A stretch of 64,000 nucleotides of DNA from Prochlorococcus sp. AG-409-B13. GTDB taxonomy: Bacteria > Cyanobacteriota > Cyanobacteriia > PCC-6307 > Cyanobiaceae. This document shows positions 39,839 to 52,241 of this stretch, in pieces. The notes under the pieces were generated by a model, which was given only the letters and a program-made list of their open reading frames with translations, made no database searches and was not told where the DNA came from. Both the position numbers and the translations under genes were made by a program. Numbering within the stretch: the stretch's first letter is position 1; each line of letters starts with the position of its first letter. The stretch covers positions 147,408 through 211,407 of the forward strand of contig QCJM01000001.1 of assembly GCA_003216035.1 (NCBI GenBank). Reading direction: 5' to 3'.

Positions 39839-41254
39839 ATGGTGAGTATCCCACTTCCAAACAATGGAGATGCTTCTCAAGGTGAAGCTCGCAACTCAGA
39901 AAAAGTTTCCAATTCACGTGGCCCAAGCTTTGAAGCCAACCCAGACTCAATCCCTCCACAAAACCTGGAAGCAGAGGAAGCAGTTTTAGGCGGCATACTT
40001 TTAGATCCAGAAGCTATCAGCCGAGTAGCGGATTTTCTACAACCAGAAGCGTTTTATCTCAACGCACATAAAGAGATTTACCGCACAGCCATAATGCTCC
40101 ATAGCCAAGGAAAACCAACTGATTTAACAGCAATGAGCGCCTGGTTAGCTGACACAGGTTCCCTCGAGAAAGTTGGAGGTAGCAACCGATTGGTTGAACT
40201 AGTTGAAAGAGTTGCCTCTACCTCTTCCATTGAGCAAGTAGCGCGATTGGTGATGGACAAGTTCCTTCGCCGCCAACTCATCCGCTCCGGGAATGAAGTC
40301 ATCCGACTCGGCTTTGATCAAAGCTTGGCTATGGAACAAGTGCTAGATCAAGCAGAGCAAAAAATATTCGCCATTAGCCAAGAGAAGCCCTCCAAAGGCC
40401 TTACTCCTACTTCAGAAATTCTTACCAGCACATTTAACGAAATCGAGAGCCGCTCCCTAGGGACATCTGTTGCAGGTATTCCAGTTAATTTCTACGACCT
40501 GGATGCAATGACCCAAGGTCTACAACGCAGTGACCTGATCATCGTCGCAGGTCGACCCGCCATGGGGAAAACCTCCATAGTGCTGAATTTGGCTAAAAAT
40601 GTTGCTCAACTCCACAGCCTCCCTGTCTGCGTTTTCAGTCTAGAAATGAGTAAGGAACAACTTACATATCGACTGCTATCGATGGAAGTGGGAATTGAAA
40701 GTGGCCGGTTAAGAACAGGTCGATTGCAACAAGATGAATGGCCCCTTCTTGGACAAGGTATCAATACTCTTGGTCAATTACCTATCTATATCGATGACAA
40801 ACCTAATTTAGGTGTATTAGAAATGCGATCACTTTGTAGACGTTTAAAAGCCGAACAAGGCAAAGAGCTCGGATTAGTAGTCATTGATTATTTACAGTTG
40901 ATGGAAGGTTCAACACCTGATAATCGAGTGCAAGAACTCTCCAGAATTACCAGAGGTCTAAAAGGTTTAGCTAGGGAAATGAAAGTACCCGTTGTAGCTC
41001 TTTCGCAATTAAGTCGAGGAGTGGAATCACGTACCAACAAACGCCCAATGCTGAGCGACCTGCGTGAATCAGGTTCAATTGAACAAGATGCAGATTTAGT
41101 GCTAATGATCTATCGCGATGAGTATTACAACCCCGAGACGCCAGATCGAGGTATTACTGAAGTCATAGTGACTAAACACCGCAATGGCCCAGTTGGGACA
41201 GTAAAGTTACTTTTCGAGCCACAATTCACAAGGTTCCGAAACCTTGCTGCATAG
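39839..41254 (+). CDS. dnaB: Replicative DNA helicase
   Basis: 471 residues. The N-terminal DnaB domain (PQNLEAEEAVLGGILLDPEAISRV) precedes the RecA-like ATPase with Walker A GRPAMGKT at 238-245, Walker B LVVIDYLQLM, and the LSQLSRGVESRTNKRPMLSDLRESGSIEQDAD block. No intein is inserted at the usual sites. It lies between rplI and mnmG on the same strand. Confidence 0.97.
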   Translation: MVSIPLPNNGDASQGEARNSEKVSNSRGPSFEANPDSIPPQNLEAEEAVLGGILLDPEAISRVADFLQPEAFYLNAHKEIYRTAIMLHSQGKPTDLTAMSAWLADTGSLEKVGGSNRLVELVERVASTSSIEQVARLVMDKFLRRQLIRSGNEVIRLGFDQSLAMEQVLDQAEQKIFAISQEKPSKGLTPTSEILTSTFNEIESRSLGTSVAGIPVNFYDLDAMTQGLQRSDLIIVAGRPAMGKTSIVLNLAKNVAQLHSLPVCVFSLEMSKEQLTYRLLSMEVGIESGRLRTGRLQQDEWPLLGQGINTLGQLPIYIDDKPNLGVLEMRSLCRRLKAEQGKELGLVVIDYLQLMEGSTPDNRVQELSRITRGLKGLAREMKVPVVALSQLSRGVESRTNKRPMLSDLRESGSIEQDADLVLMIYRDEYYNPETPDRGITEVIVTKHRNGPVGTVKLLFEPQFTRFRNLAA

Positions 41255-41275
41255 ACATCAAACAATATCTATTGA

Positions 41276-43246
41276 ATGCATGGCAAAAGCAATAAGTCTA
41301 TGAATCAAATCAAACACAATAATGAAGGTTTTGATGTAATCGTGATTGGCGGCGGCCATGCAGGGTGCGAAGCTGCTATTACATCTGCTCGTTTAGGATT
41401 ATCAACTGCCTTATTTAGTCTCAATCTAGACAGAATAGGCTGGCAACCTTGCAACCCTGCTGTTGGAGGGCCAGCAAAAAGTCAGCTAGTCCATGAAGTA
41501 GATGCTCTTGGAGGTGTCATCGGCAAATTAGCTGATGCAACAGCATTACAAAAAAGAATCTTAAATGCAAGTCGAGGACCTGCAGTATGGGCCCTGCGTG
41601 CACAAACAGATAAGCGTCTTTATGCAAATAAAATGTTGCATTTGTTACAACAAACAGAGAACTTAACTCTTAAAGAGGCCATGGTAACTGGTTTGGAAGT
41701 AGTAGAAAATGATCATAAATTAAGCATCAATTCTCAAGCAACTCAAAGCCAATCTTGGCGGGTCAAAGGAGTAAGGACATATTTCGGAACTGTATACCTT
41801 GCGCAAGCAATAGTTCTTACAACAGGCACTTTTCTTGGAGGGAAAATATGGGTAGGAAATCAATCAATGTCTGCTGGCCGTGCAGGAGAACAAGCTGCTG
41901 AAGGCCTAACCGAAGCTCTTCAACAATTAGGGTTCCAAACCTCTCGACTTAAAACAGGAACTCCAGCAAGAGTAGATCGAAGAAGTATTGACCTCGATTC
42001 TTTAGATAAACAACCTAGTGATGCAGCGAATAGATTTTTCTCTTTCGATCCTGAAGCCTGGGTTACTGGAAAACAAATGAATTGCCATATAACACGTACT
42101 ACAAAGGCAACTCATGAACTAATCAAAGATAATCTTCACCTTACACCAATATACGGAGGTTTTATAGATAGCAAAGGTCCAAGATATTGTCCATCAATTG
42201 AAGATAAGATTGTCCGCTTCGCAGATAAAGAATCCCATCAAATTTTCCTAGAGCCTGAAGGGAGAGAAACACCTGAAATCTATGTGCAAGGATTCTCTAC
42301 TGGGCTTCCTGAAAGACTGCAACTAGAACTATTGCAAACCCTCCCAGGGCTGGAGCACTGTGTGATGCTTAGACCTGCGTATGCAGTTGAATACGACTAT
42401 CTCCCTGCAACACAACTCCTGCCTTCCTTAGAAACAAAAAAAGTAAGTGGACTATTCAGTGCAGGGCAACTTAATGGGACCACTGGTTATGAAGAAGCAG
42501 CAGCCCAAGGGTTAGTAGCAGGACTTAATGCAGCACGATTAATAAAAAATGAAAGCCCAATTTACTTCCCTCGTGAAGACAGCTATATAGGCACCATGAT
42601 TGACGACCTTGTTACGAAAGATCTTAAAGAACCATATCGAGTACTAACAAGTCGGAGCGAATATCGGCTAATACTAAGAGGCGACAATGCAGATCGACGT
42701 TTAACACCACTTGGCTATCAATTAGGGCTTATAGAAGAGCGTCGATGGAAACTATTTAAAGACAAGCAAGTACTTCTAGAAAAAGAAAAAGATCGTTTAG
42801 AAAATCAACGCCTTAAGGCAAGTGATCCAATCGCCACTGAGATAGAGAATGCAACAGGAGTTGCCATCAAAGATTCTATAACGCTGGCTAATCTACTCCG
42901 ACGTCCAGGTATACATACAACTGAGTTGATCAAGCATAAGTTAAGTGATGAGTCTCTACCAATTTCAGTACTCGAAGGCGCCGAAATCGACATTAAATAC
43001 AGCGGATATCTAAAACGCCAACAAGCCCAAATTGATCAAGTTAAAAAAAGCAGGCAAAAAGTACTGCCTCATGACCTTGACTACAGCAACATACGAACAT
43101 TATCTAAAGAAGCAAGGGAAAAATTAAACGTAGAAAGGCCATTAAATCTTGGCAGTGCAGCAGACTTACCAGGGGTGAGTAAAGCGGACCTATCCGCTTT
43201 ACTGATTTGGCTGAAAATACAAAGTCACCAGAAAGATCCAATTTAA
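41276..43246 (+). CDS. mnmG: tRNA uridine-5-carboxymethylaminomethyl(34) synthesis enzyme MnmG
   Basis: FAD protein that with MnmE modifies wobble uridine. 656 residues. FAD-binding [11 protein letters not shown] is near residues 24-34, then [35 protein letters not shown] and [11 protein letters not shown]. The C-terminal tRNA-binding helices are intact. The start could also be the ATG at 41300. It closes the rplI-dnaB-mnmG run. Confidence 0.96.
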   Translation: MHGKSNKSMNQIKHNNEGFDVIVIGGGHAGCEAAITSARLGLSTALFSLNLDRIGWQPCNPAVGGPAKSQLVHEVDALGGVIGKLADATALQKRILNASRGPAVWALRAQTDKRLYANKMLHLLQQTENLTLKEAMVTGLEVVENDHKLSINSQATQSQSWRVKGVRTYFGTVYLAQAIVLTTGTFLGGKIWVGNQSMSAGRAGEQAAEGLTEALQQLGFQTSRLKTGTPARVDRRSIDLDSLDKQPSDAANRFFSFDPEAWVTGKQMNCHITRTTKATHELIKDNLHLTPIYGGFIDSKGPRYCPSIEDKIVRFADKESHQIFLEPEGRETPEIYVQGFSTGLPERLQLELLQTLPGLEHCVMLRPAYAVEYDYLPATQLLPSLETKKVSGLFSAGQLNGTTGYEEAAAQGLVAGLNAARLIKNESPIYFPREDSYIGTMIDDLVTKDLKEPYRVLTSRSEYRLILRGDNADRRLTPLGYQLGLIEERRWKLFKDKQVLLEKEKDRLENQRLKASDPIATEIENATGVAIKDSITLANLLRRPGIHTTELIKHKLSDESLPISVLEGAEIDIKYSGYLKRQQAQIDQVKKSRQKVLPHDLDYSNIRTLSKEAREKLNVERPLNLGSAADLPGVSKADLSALLIWLKIQSHQKDPI

Positions 43247-43365
43247 TTTAACGTGAATGAAAAATTTCTCCATGGTCTAATTATCTTCAAGGCAAGGTAA
43301 AACTATGCAAACAAAGATGATGCAGCGACAATGTATTTAGGCATAATGAAAACTGTCAAATCCCT

Positions 43366-43378
43366 CCCCATAGTGGGG
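43366..43378. repeat. Short GC-rich hairpin upstream of the chorismate lyase-like gene
   Basis: CCCCA-TAG-TGGGG is a perfect 5-bp stem with a 3-nt loop in an otherwise AT-rich 185-bp gap, 54 bp before the proposed CTG start. No T-run follows on the plus strand, so a leader or operator element is likelier than a mnmG terminator. Confidence 0.3.
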
Positions 43379-43420
43379 CCAAAGAAAAAGAAACAATATC
43401 AACAATTTTCACTAGGAATT

Positions 43421-43425
43421 GGAGG
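43421..43425 (+). promoter_or_regulatory. Shine-Dalgarno that supports a CTG start
   Basis: GGAGG at 43421-43425, continuing as GGAGGGG, is the strongest ribosome binding site in this stretch and lies 6 nt before the CTG at 43432. No ATG, GTG or TTG sits at that distance in the gene's frame. Confidence 0.55.
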
Positions 43426-43431
43426 GGACTT

Positions 43432-44037
43432 CTGAAACACGCACTCCTAATATCACCCAAGGTCCTATGGACTGCACCTAGTGAAAGCGTCCTTTCAGGA
43501 GCAGGGTTCAAAAAACTGCCAGGGCCCTGGCAACTCATGCTTTTAGGAGATGGCAGCCCTACTCGTCACCTTCGGCTGCTCACAGGCCATGAAGTTCAGG
43601 TCAAATTAATTGCCATGGAGCCAGATATTTTTCCAAACAAAGAAGCGCCAAGTGAAATAAAAGAACTCAATCCGCCTCTCCTAAGAAGACAGGTTTGGCT
43701 CACATGTGGGACTCAAACCTTGGCTTGGGCAGAAAGTTGGTGGAATCGAAATGAAGCCGAACATCATTTGAAAAATAAACATCAACCCATATGGAGCAGT
43801 CTGACCCAAGGCAAATCAGAACTCTTTCGAGAGGTCGATGGTCTTGCCCTTGTAGATGCTGATTGGCTAGCTCAAGAATTTGGCAGAACAGGGCCTTTTT
43901 GGAGTAGACATTATCGATTTTTTAGAAAAGAAAAGGAGTTAACCGTCATTCGAGAAGTGTTCAGTCCACAACTAGAAAGCTGGCTCGGAGAAACTCCTCG
44001 TAAAGAAAAAGAAATCAAGCAATGGAACAATTTCTGA
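43432..44037 (+). CDS. Chorismate lyase-like protein (chorismate-pyruvate lyase family), probable CTG start
   Basis: Forms 4-hydroxybenzoate from chorismate, the head group of plastoquinone in cyanobacteria (family knowledge). With the CTG start it is 201 residues: PGPWQLMLLGDGSPTRHLRLLTGH mid-N-terminal is the family signature, then RRQVWLTCGTQTLAWAESWW and GPFWSRHYRFF. The first ATG (43537) falls inside this signature and would remove 35 residues, including LLISPKVLWTAPSES, that fit the family N-terminus. Only CTG, with its Shine-Dalgarno at 43421, is available upstream in frame. Sequencing error is the alternative. Confidence 0.72.
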   Translation: MKHALLISPKVLWTAPSESVLSGAGFKKLPGPWQLMLLGDGSPTRHLRLLTGHEVQVKLIAMEPDIFPNKEAPSEIKELNPPLLRRQVWLTCGTQTLAWAESWWNRNEAEHHLKNKHQPIWSSLTQGKSELFREVDGLALVDADWLAQEFGRTGPFWSRHYRFFRKEKELTVIREVFSPQLESWLGETPRKEKEIKQWNNF

Positions 44038-44115
44038 TAATAAAACGAATTGCCACTTGACAACTTGCCAAGCTTTGTGCTTATCGGAATATGGTCTCAA
44101 TGGACCCCGACTGTG

Positions 44116-44559
44116 ATGGCACACTCCTCTAACTGGCTAAACCTCCACGACCTAGGAGAAGCCTATGGCATTTCAGCAATCAACTGTGGACGCGTCCTCC
44201 AAAAACATGGCTGGAGAGATCAACAAGGACATCCCACCACACGAGCATTACAAGCTGGAGCAGCTCAAGAGTATGAACATAACAATTCCTCTTGTGTAGC
44301 ACTCTGGAATTCAGAAGTTTGTAAAGGATTATTGGAACAAAAGAATGGACATACCATCAACAGAACCAACCAAATTGACTTGTGGGCAAAGCTGCTAGAA
44401 GCACTCGAGGAAGGATCTCCTTCCATAGTCACAACACCAGCACAAATGGCAGAAGAATTGCCTAAAGATCTAATCTATGAAGTCAATCAGAAACTTGCGT
44501 TAAGAGGATGCACTTTTAGAGCATCCCAAGAGATTAATAAAGTAACTATTCACACATAA
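44116..44559 (+). CDS. Conserved hypothetical protein
   Basis: 147 residues from the ATG at 44116, beginning MAHSSNWLNLHDLGEAYGIS. The N-terminal 45 residues resemble a small helix-turn-helix-like unit (LHDLGEAYGISAINCGRVLQKHGWRD) that reads as a DNA- or protein-binding motif by eye, not by family match. The remainder is helical with a basic C-terminal half. An in-frame TTG at 44050 would add 22 residues of unlikely composition and overlaps the chorismate lyase-like gene's tail region; the ATG is preferred. It lies 78 bp after that gene. Confidence 0.62.
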   Translation: MAHSSNWLNLHDLGEAYGISAINCGRVLQKHGWRDQQGHPTTRALQAGAAQEYEHNNSSCVALWNSEVCKGLLEQKNGHTINRTNQIDLWAKLLEALEEGSPSIVTTPAQMAEELPKDLIYEVNQKLALRGCTFRASQEINKVTIHT

Positions 44560-44587
44560 AGGAGTATTTAATGGCTTTAATTAAAGT

Positions 44588-45106
44588 CTAGAATCGCCTA
44601 CGACTAGATCTAGGTAAAGGCCGGCTATCAGGCCTTAATGAACAATTATCCGACTCAGAAGCCCTATCAGAATCAACCTTTTCGGAAGATTTCGGTCTTT
44701 GCCATCGATCAACACGAAAAGAGGACTCATCCGGCCATTCTTCTTCGGGATAATGATCCAATTGCCCTGAATCGCTCGAAGCCATTCCCTGGGGTACACG
44801 ACGGGATATAGCTTCCAAAGGGCGTTTATTGCCAGGTTTATTCATCTTGAACTGTTTTTGCCAAGGTTCTTGCCAATCATCCTCATCTTCCAAAAACCAG
44901 TCAATCTTTTCACCCACCCATCGTCCAACTGACTCCAAATTAGATGTTGAGCGGCGATCAGAAGAAGGAATCCTACGCTTGCCAGGGCGTGTACCAGAAA
45001 CACCATCTACAAACTGACGACCTGTTTCTAGCCACTGATCAACTCTGCGATCGAAAGTATCACGAGAACGTTGGCGTCTTTGTTGACTTGGACGACTTAA
45101 ATCCAT
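44588..45106 (-). CDS. Conserved hypothetical protein, charged and low-complexity
   Basis: 172 residues, very rich in Arg, Ser, Asp and Glu. There is a conserved-looking aromatic core SVGRWVGEKIDWFLEDEDDWQEPWQKQF around residues 60-87, with Arg/Ser-rich arms on both sides ending in RPLPRSSRRRF. It is probably mostly disordered. No domain is recognised. It is transcribed after the SprT-like gene and a candidate microprotein, on the minus strand. Confidence 0.68.
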   Translation of the reverse strand: MDLSRPSQQRRQRSRDTFDRRVDQWLETGRQFVDGVSGTRPGKRRIPSSDRRSTSNLESVGRWVGEKIDWFLEDEDDWQEPWQKQFKMNKPGNKRPLEAISRRVPQGMASSDSGQLDHYPEEEWPDESSFRVDRWQRPKSSEKVDSDRASESDNCSLRPDSRPLPRSSRRRF

Positions 45107-45115
45107 ATTGAAAAG

Positions 45116-45211
45116 TTAACGACGCCTGCGCTTTAAAGAATGCTCACGTTCCAAACCTATAAGAACAATAGAAACTCCGCTCAATTGGAGTGCCAACAAA
45201 AATATCTCCAA
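45116..45211 (-). CDS. Candidate 31-residue membrane peptide
   Basis: TTG at 45211 opens one base after the SprT-like gene's stop and reads 31 residues: one hydrophobic helix (EIFLLALQLSGVSIVLIGLE) then a short linker and a basic KRRRR end that suits a positive-inside cytosolic tail. It lies in line between the SprT-like gene and the downstream hypothetical. The non-ATG start and short length keep confidence low. Confidence 0.35.
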   Translation of the reverse strand: MEIFLLALQLSGVSIVLIGLEREHSLKRRRR

Positions 45212-45212
45212 T

Positions 45213-45761
45213 TTAAATTTTCAAAGCTGCAGGTTCATACTCCAGCAAACAGCTAGCATGCCAATTACCCCCATGATGATTATTGCAACACTGCCTACAA
45301 GCTGCTCCTCTAACCAAGCGTTGATAAGGGAACCGCCCCCCACAACTAGGACAAACTGCCCACCATCTAGGTCCATTTACAGGAACAGGAAACTTATGGC
45401 GCACACTCACCACAAACCTGTCTTGAGACGAGTTTATAAAATTCATCCGTGCATGGAAATTAGGTCCATGGCTTTCTTTTAATCCCAAGACAAGGTCAAT
45501 CCACGCATGAATCATCTCGTGGCAAAGGGTACTTTCCGTAGCCACTTCAGGAAGATGCTCCAAAAGTGGTTTAGACAAAACAATCTCAGAACCCTGTCTT
45601 TCAGCAATCCCTGGACCTCTTCGATAAAAACCTGCTGTCTTGCGCAACCGCCCATCACTCCATCTCACTGCTACCAATGACCTGGATCCGACCGTCAACT
45701 GACCGTCAAAATGTTTGCGATTTAACAAATGGAAAATTGGCAAAAGAGGAACCAATGGCAT
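45213..45761 (-). CDS. SprT-like zinc metallopeptidase-domain protein
   Basis: 182 residues. The zinc-peptidase motif HEMIHAWIDL (HExxH at 81-85) is followed by a third ligand region GPNFHARM, and a C-terminal zinc ribbon has CPSCGG plus CRQCC. This is the SprT/Spartan architecture, which in eukaryotes removes DNA-protein cross-links; the bacterial role is not established. It is divergent from the small membrane protein at 45883 (121 bp). Confidence 0.85.
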   Translation of the reverse strand: MPLVPLLPIFHLLNRKHFDGQLTVGSRSLVAVRWSDGRLRKTAGFYRRGPGIAERQGSEIVLSKPLLEHLPEVATESTLCHEMIHAWIDLVLGLKESHGPNFHARMNFINSSQDRFVVSVRHKFPVPVNGPRWWAVCPSCGGRFPYQRLVRGAACRQCCNNHHGGNWHASCLLEYEPAALKI

Positions 45762-45882
45762 TAAGGCAGCTAGGGCATTGCCCTCTTAAAGATTCTGTAA
45801 GTTTGCCAAAACTCAACAAATTTGAAAGAAGCTCGTTATTGCTGTTATTAAGTCAGACTCTCTACTCAATGGGATTCAACTG

Positions 45883-48433
<2,551 letters not shown>

Positions 48434-48454
48434 TGTATACATCCTGGATAGAAC

Positions 48455-48634
48455 ATGAGCAAAGCAAGAATTTTTAATTGGATAAAAACCCCATGTGGTC
48501 GTTCAAAATATGAACAATTAACAGCTCAATCTGGACTCATATCCAAGCTAAGACTCATATGGTTCATAATCTTCGCAGCAATCAGAGACTTACCCCTGAA
48601 AAACTCTAATCACATAGACAGTTCAGAATCCTGA
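48455..48634 (+). CDS. Small hypothetical protein, one hydrophobic segment
   Basis: 59 residues from the ATG at 48455, 21 bp after ligA. KTPCGRSKYEQLTAQSGLIS then LRLIWFIIFAAIRDLPL, a short hydrophobic helix, and a polar end. The composition reads as a real small protein, but there is no family match. Its last 25 bp overlap the end of the opposing VTT gene (48610). Confidence 0.45.
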   Translation: MSKARIFNWIKTPCGRSKYEQLTAQSGLISKLRLIWFIIFAAIRDLPLKNSNHIDSSES

Positions 48635-49239
48635 AGAGCCCTTTTTGCGGATCTAACAATTAACCAAACGACCGCAAGCGTGGCAAGAATGCCAATAAAT
48701 TGCACTATTGAAACCTTTACATCAGAATTACCCGCAAGGACTTCACTAAATCGAGCTATATCTCCAGCCAAAGCTCCGAGTCCACAAAAAAGAATTGTAC
48801 CCGGTAAAATTCCAATCAATCCAAGCGTATAATCACGAAAGCTAACTTCACTCAAACCATAAGCAAGATTAAGCAAGCTAAATGGAAATGCAGGAGATAG
48901 CCTGGTCAATAATATTAACTTCAAACCTTCTTGACTAACGGCTTTTCCTACTGATTGCAGTTTCGGGAAAGAATTCAAATATTTTCTTGCCCAATTCCGC
49001 AAAAGAGTTCTCCCCAATAAGAATGCAGCCTGTGCACCCAAAAAGGCACCAATAAATACCAGAAAGCTACCTAAATAGGTGCCATAAAGGACCCCTGCAA
49101 CCATTGATGCCCATACCCCAGGCAACAACAACGTGACCCATAGAGCATATATAGGTATAAATAATGCGGCACCAATTGGAGTCTGTAAAAAAGAAAGCAA
49201 ATGATCCAAACCAGAAAAAGCTTCGAGCATAATTATCAC
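48610..49239 (-). CDS. TVP38/TMEM64 (VTT) family membrane protein
   Basis: 209 residues with about five hydrophobic segments. The VTT/DedA-like core is VAGVLYGTYLGSFLVFIGAFLGAQAAFLLGRTLL and the G-x-x-x-V/A-P-F helix: LTRLSPAFPFSLLNLAYGLSEVSFRDYTLG. Such proteins act in lipid scrambling or membrane homeostasis (family knowledge). The start is GTG at 49239 or ATG at 49230. It lies downstream of valS on the same strand? No: valS ends at 49378, so it follows valS, 138 bp apart. Confidence 0.87.
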   Translation of the reverse strand: MIIMLEAFSGLDHLLSFLQTPIGAALFIPIYALWVTLLLPGVWASMVAGVLYGTYLGSFLVFIGAFLGAQAAFLLGRTLLRNWARKYLNSFPKLQSVGKAVSQEGLKLILLTRLSPAFPFSLLNLAYGLSEVSFRDYTLGLIGILPGTILFCGLGALAGDIARFSEVLAGNSDVKVSIVQFIGILATLAVVWLIVRSAKRALQDSELSM

Positions 49240-49377
49240 TAAGACAGCACCTATTGAGAGAAGGTAATGCCTAAAAAGGCTAAAGTCTGATAAGTTAAAA
49301 TTCTCAACCAGGAAAGATTAACTATCGCCTATTAACAGATGAAGTTGTTCTTATACTTGCATTTCTTTTATATCAAA

Positions 49378-52179
49378 TCAAGCTAAATCGAGCAAACGCT
49401 GACGAGCCAACTTAGCCTGCGCCTGCGCGTCAGATAACTTAGACCTGCATTCATCTACAACTGAAGCTGGAGCTTTATCAACAAAGTTCTTATTAGCTAA
49501 ACGACTAGATAAAGCTAGGGTTTCCTTTTCTGCCTTTGATATATCTAGCTGCAGTCGAGATCTTAAAGCCGCAAGGTCAACCAAATCTTCTATTAGCAAA
49601 ATTACCTGCAACTCTCCACTCACACCTGCTAGCGCCTTAACAGTTGGTTTTTCAGCAGCAGCTTTAGGATCTAATACCTCCCAAGCACTTGCACGTATAA
49701 GTGACTGCATATCAGTCTTAGCTTGTTGAAGTGCAGAAGCCAAAGCCTTCTTACCTGTAATAAACCTCACTGGAACAATCTGAGAGGGCTTCAAACCTGC
49801 GACGGCCCTGAGGTTTCGAACTAAACGTATGGACTCAAAGAGCTCAACAAACAATGTCTCTAATCCATCATCCAAGTGTTTTTCATCAATATCCGGCCAA
49901 GGTTGTAGCGCTAGCAAATTAACCTCTTGAACACCAGTCAGGGCATGCCAAAGCTCCTCTGTGAGATGCGGCATCAAAGGATGAAGCATTACCAAAAGGT
50001 CACTAAGGACCTTGAACAAAATATGACGAGCTACCTGTTGATCAACTAAAGCTGTTTCACTACTCACTTCCACAGGATTCAGTCGAGGCTTTATAAGCTC
50101 TACATACCAATCACAAAAGTCATTCCAAGCAAATTCATATAAACCCTTAGCTGCCTCACCAAGGCGATAGTTCTCATAATGACGAGAAGTTTCACGATTA
50201 ACCCTTGCAAGGCGAGACAAGATCCAATGATCAACTAAATGCAATGACGAAGGATTGATTTCTTCCCCACTCTCAAATCTCGGGGAGTCCAAATTAATCA
50301 AAGCAAAGCGAGTCGCATTCCACAACTTGTTTGCAAAGTTTCGAGCTGACTCAACTGTTGCTGAAGTGTCTTTTTGACGATCGTAATCAAGCCTAATGTC
50401 CTGTCCAGATCCAACAACCTCTCTTACAAGAGCAAAGCGTAAAGCATCTGTTCCATAGCGCTCTATCAACAAAAGTGGATCAATTCCATTACCGGCACTT
50501 TTACTCATCTTGCGATTCTGCTCATCTCTTACAAGACCATGGATATACACGTCCGCAAATGGCATTCGTCCTGTCAAGAAACCAGCCATCATCGTCATCC
50601 TGGCAACCCAGAAAAAAATAATGTCGAATCCAGTCACCAAAGTATTAGTTGGATACCACTTATCCAAATCAAGATTGGTTTCATCCGGCCAGCCCAAAGT
50701 AGAAAAAGGCCAAAGGCCACTAGAAAACCATGTATCCAAAACATCTTCATCTTGTTGAATTTCTACAGCTACACCAAATTGATTTCGAGCTTGACTTAGC
50801 GCCAACTCTTCATTGCGGGCAACTACATATGGTGTTTCATCAGTTAACTTTCCATCCGTCTCACTGACAACAAACCATGCAGGAATACGATGCCCCCACC
50901 ACAACTGTCGGCTGATGCACCAATCACGAATATCAGTTAACCAATCGCGATAAACCTTGCCCCAGCGTTCTGGAACAAAATGAGGTTCTCCAAGCTCCAG
51001 GTGTTCTCTACATCGATCAGCCAACGGTTCCATTCGAACAAACCATTGAGTAGAAAGCAATGGTTCAACAGGCACCTTTCCCCTGTCAGAAAAAGGGACG
51101 CTATGACTATGATTTTCAACTTTTACTAAAAAACCCTCATCATTTAAAGCAGCAACTACAGCCTCACGAGCATCAAATCGATCTAATCCAGCAAAACGCC
51201 CCGCATGATCATTCATGGTGCCGTCCTTATTCAAAATCGTGATCTGTGGCAACTTGTGCCGCTGACCTATTGCAAAATCATTTGGGTCATGAGCTGGGGT
51301 GACTTTCACACAACCTGTACCAAAATCCTGATCAACATGCGGATCAGCAATCACGGGGATTTCACGCCCTACTAAAGGCAACGTCAATGTGTGTCCCACC
51401 AGCTTCTGGTAACGAATATCGGAAGGGTTAACTGCAACTGCAACATCCCCAAGCATGGTTTCAGGGCGAGTAGTAGCTACTTCAAGATGAGTTATGCCAT
51501 CTGCAGTAGGACCATTGGTGAAGGGATAGCGAAAATGCCAAAGATGACCATCTACTTCCCTCATCTCAACCTCCAAGTCGCTTACAGCAGACTGTGAAGC
51601 AGGACACCAGTTAACGAGATATTCACCTCTATAAATCAATCCCTGCTCATGTAAACGAACAAAAGCTTCAGAAACCGCTTTGCTTAAACCTTCGTCAAGG
51701 GTAAATCTCTGCCTAAGCCAATCAACCGAGTAACCCAATCGTCTCAGCTGATCAACTATCCGCCCGCCACTCTCTGACCTCCAACTCCAGGCTCGCTCAA
51801 GAAAAGCTTCCCTTCCTATCTCTTCTCGACTTAGCCCTTTTTCTTTTAATTTCTTTTCAAGGATCGTTTGAACTGCAATCGATGCATGGTCAGTGCCTGG
51901 CAAGCAGAGCACATTCTTCCCTTTTAAACGTTGAAATCTAACTATCGTGTCGATCAAGGCCGTATTGAAAGCATGGCCCATATGAAGACTGCCAGTGACA
52001 TTGGGAGGAGGAATTACAACCGAGAAAGGCTCTCCTGACGCCTTTGGATCAGGATGAAAGGCCCCAGTCTTTTCCCATACTCTCTGCCAACGACTTTCCG
52101 TTCCAACTGGGTCATAGGTCTTAGGCAAATCACCAGCTGCCTGAGAAATGCCAGCATGAGCGTTCAACTCAGTCACCAC
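49378..52179 (-). CDS. valS: Valyl-tRNA synthetase
   Basis: 933-residue class I synthetase. HIGH-type site [14 protein letters not shown] near residue 65; the editing (CP1) domain is intact ([20 protein letters not shown]); KMSKS appears in [11 protein letters not shown]; the C-terminal tRNA-binding arm is a coiled coil ([23 protein letters not shown]). Starts at GTG (52179). A tRNA-Val is encoded 1.5 kb away. Confidence 0.97.
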   Translation of the reverse strand: MVTELNAHAGISQAAGDLPKTYDPVGTESRWQRVWEKTGAFHPDPKASGEPFSVVIPPPNVTGSLHMGHAFNTALIDTIVRFQRLKGKNVLCLPGTDHASIAVQTILEKKLKEKGLSREEIGREAFLERAWSWRSESGGRIVDQLRRLGYSVDWLRQRFTLDEGLSKAVSEAFVRLHEQGLIYRGEYLVNWCPASQSAVSDLEVEMREVDGHLWHFRYPFTNGPTADGITHLEVATTRPETMLGDVAVAVNPSDIRYQKLVGHTLTLPLVGREIPVIADPHVDQDFGTGCVKVTPAHDPNDFAIGQRHKLPQITILNKDGTMNDHAGRFAGLDRFDAREAVVAALNDEGFLVKVENHSHSVPFSDRGKVPVEPLLSTQWFVRMEPLADRCREHLELGEPHFVPERWGKVYRDWLTDIRDWCISRQLWWGHRIPAWFVVSETDGKLTDETPYVVARNEELALSQARNQFGVAVEIQQDEDVLDTWFSSGLWPFSTLGWPDETNLDLDKWYPTNTLVTGFDIIFFWVARMTMMAGFLTGRMPFADVYIHGLVRDEQNRKMSKSAGNGIDPLLLIERYGTDALRFALVREVVGSGQDIRLDYDRQKDTSATVESARNFANKLWNATRFALINLDSPRFESGEEINPSSLHLVDHWILSRLARVNRETSRHYENYRLGEAAKGLYEFAWNDFCDWYVELIKPRLNPVEVSSETALVDQQVARHILFKVLSDLLVMLHPLMPHLTEELWHALTGVQEVNLLALQPWPDIDEKHLDDGLETLFVELFESIRLVRNLRAVAGLKPSQIVPVRFITGKKALASALQQAKTDMQSLIRASAWEVLDPKAAAEKPTVKALAGVSGELQVILLIEDLVDLAALRSRLQLDISKAEKETLALSSRLANKNFVDKAPASVVDECRSKLSDAQAQAKLARQRLLDLA

Positions 52180-52216
52180 AGAATTAAAAAGTATTCAAAT
52201 CATGCTCGCAAATGAC

Positions 52217-52236
52217 TAGAAAAACGGCTTTTTCTA
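52217..52236. terminator. Symmetric AT-rich hairpin, possible terminator
   Basis: TAGAAAAA-CGGC-TTTTTCTA is a perfect 8-bp stem with a 4-nt loop, just past the stop of the 52242 gene and before the valS start. The stem's own T-run can serve as the terminator tail for the minus strand. It is AT-rich, so strength is uncertain. Confidence 0.4.
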
Positions 52237-52241
52237 AAAAA

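Noticed and set aside
39839..41254. Possible intein in DnaB (and in DnaX)
   Set aside because: Both proteins have normal length with uninterrupted Walker and core motifs, so no intein is present.
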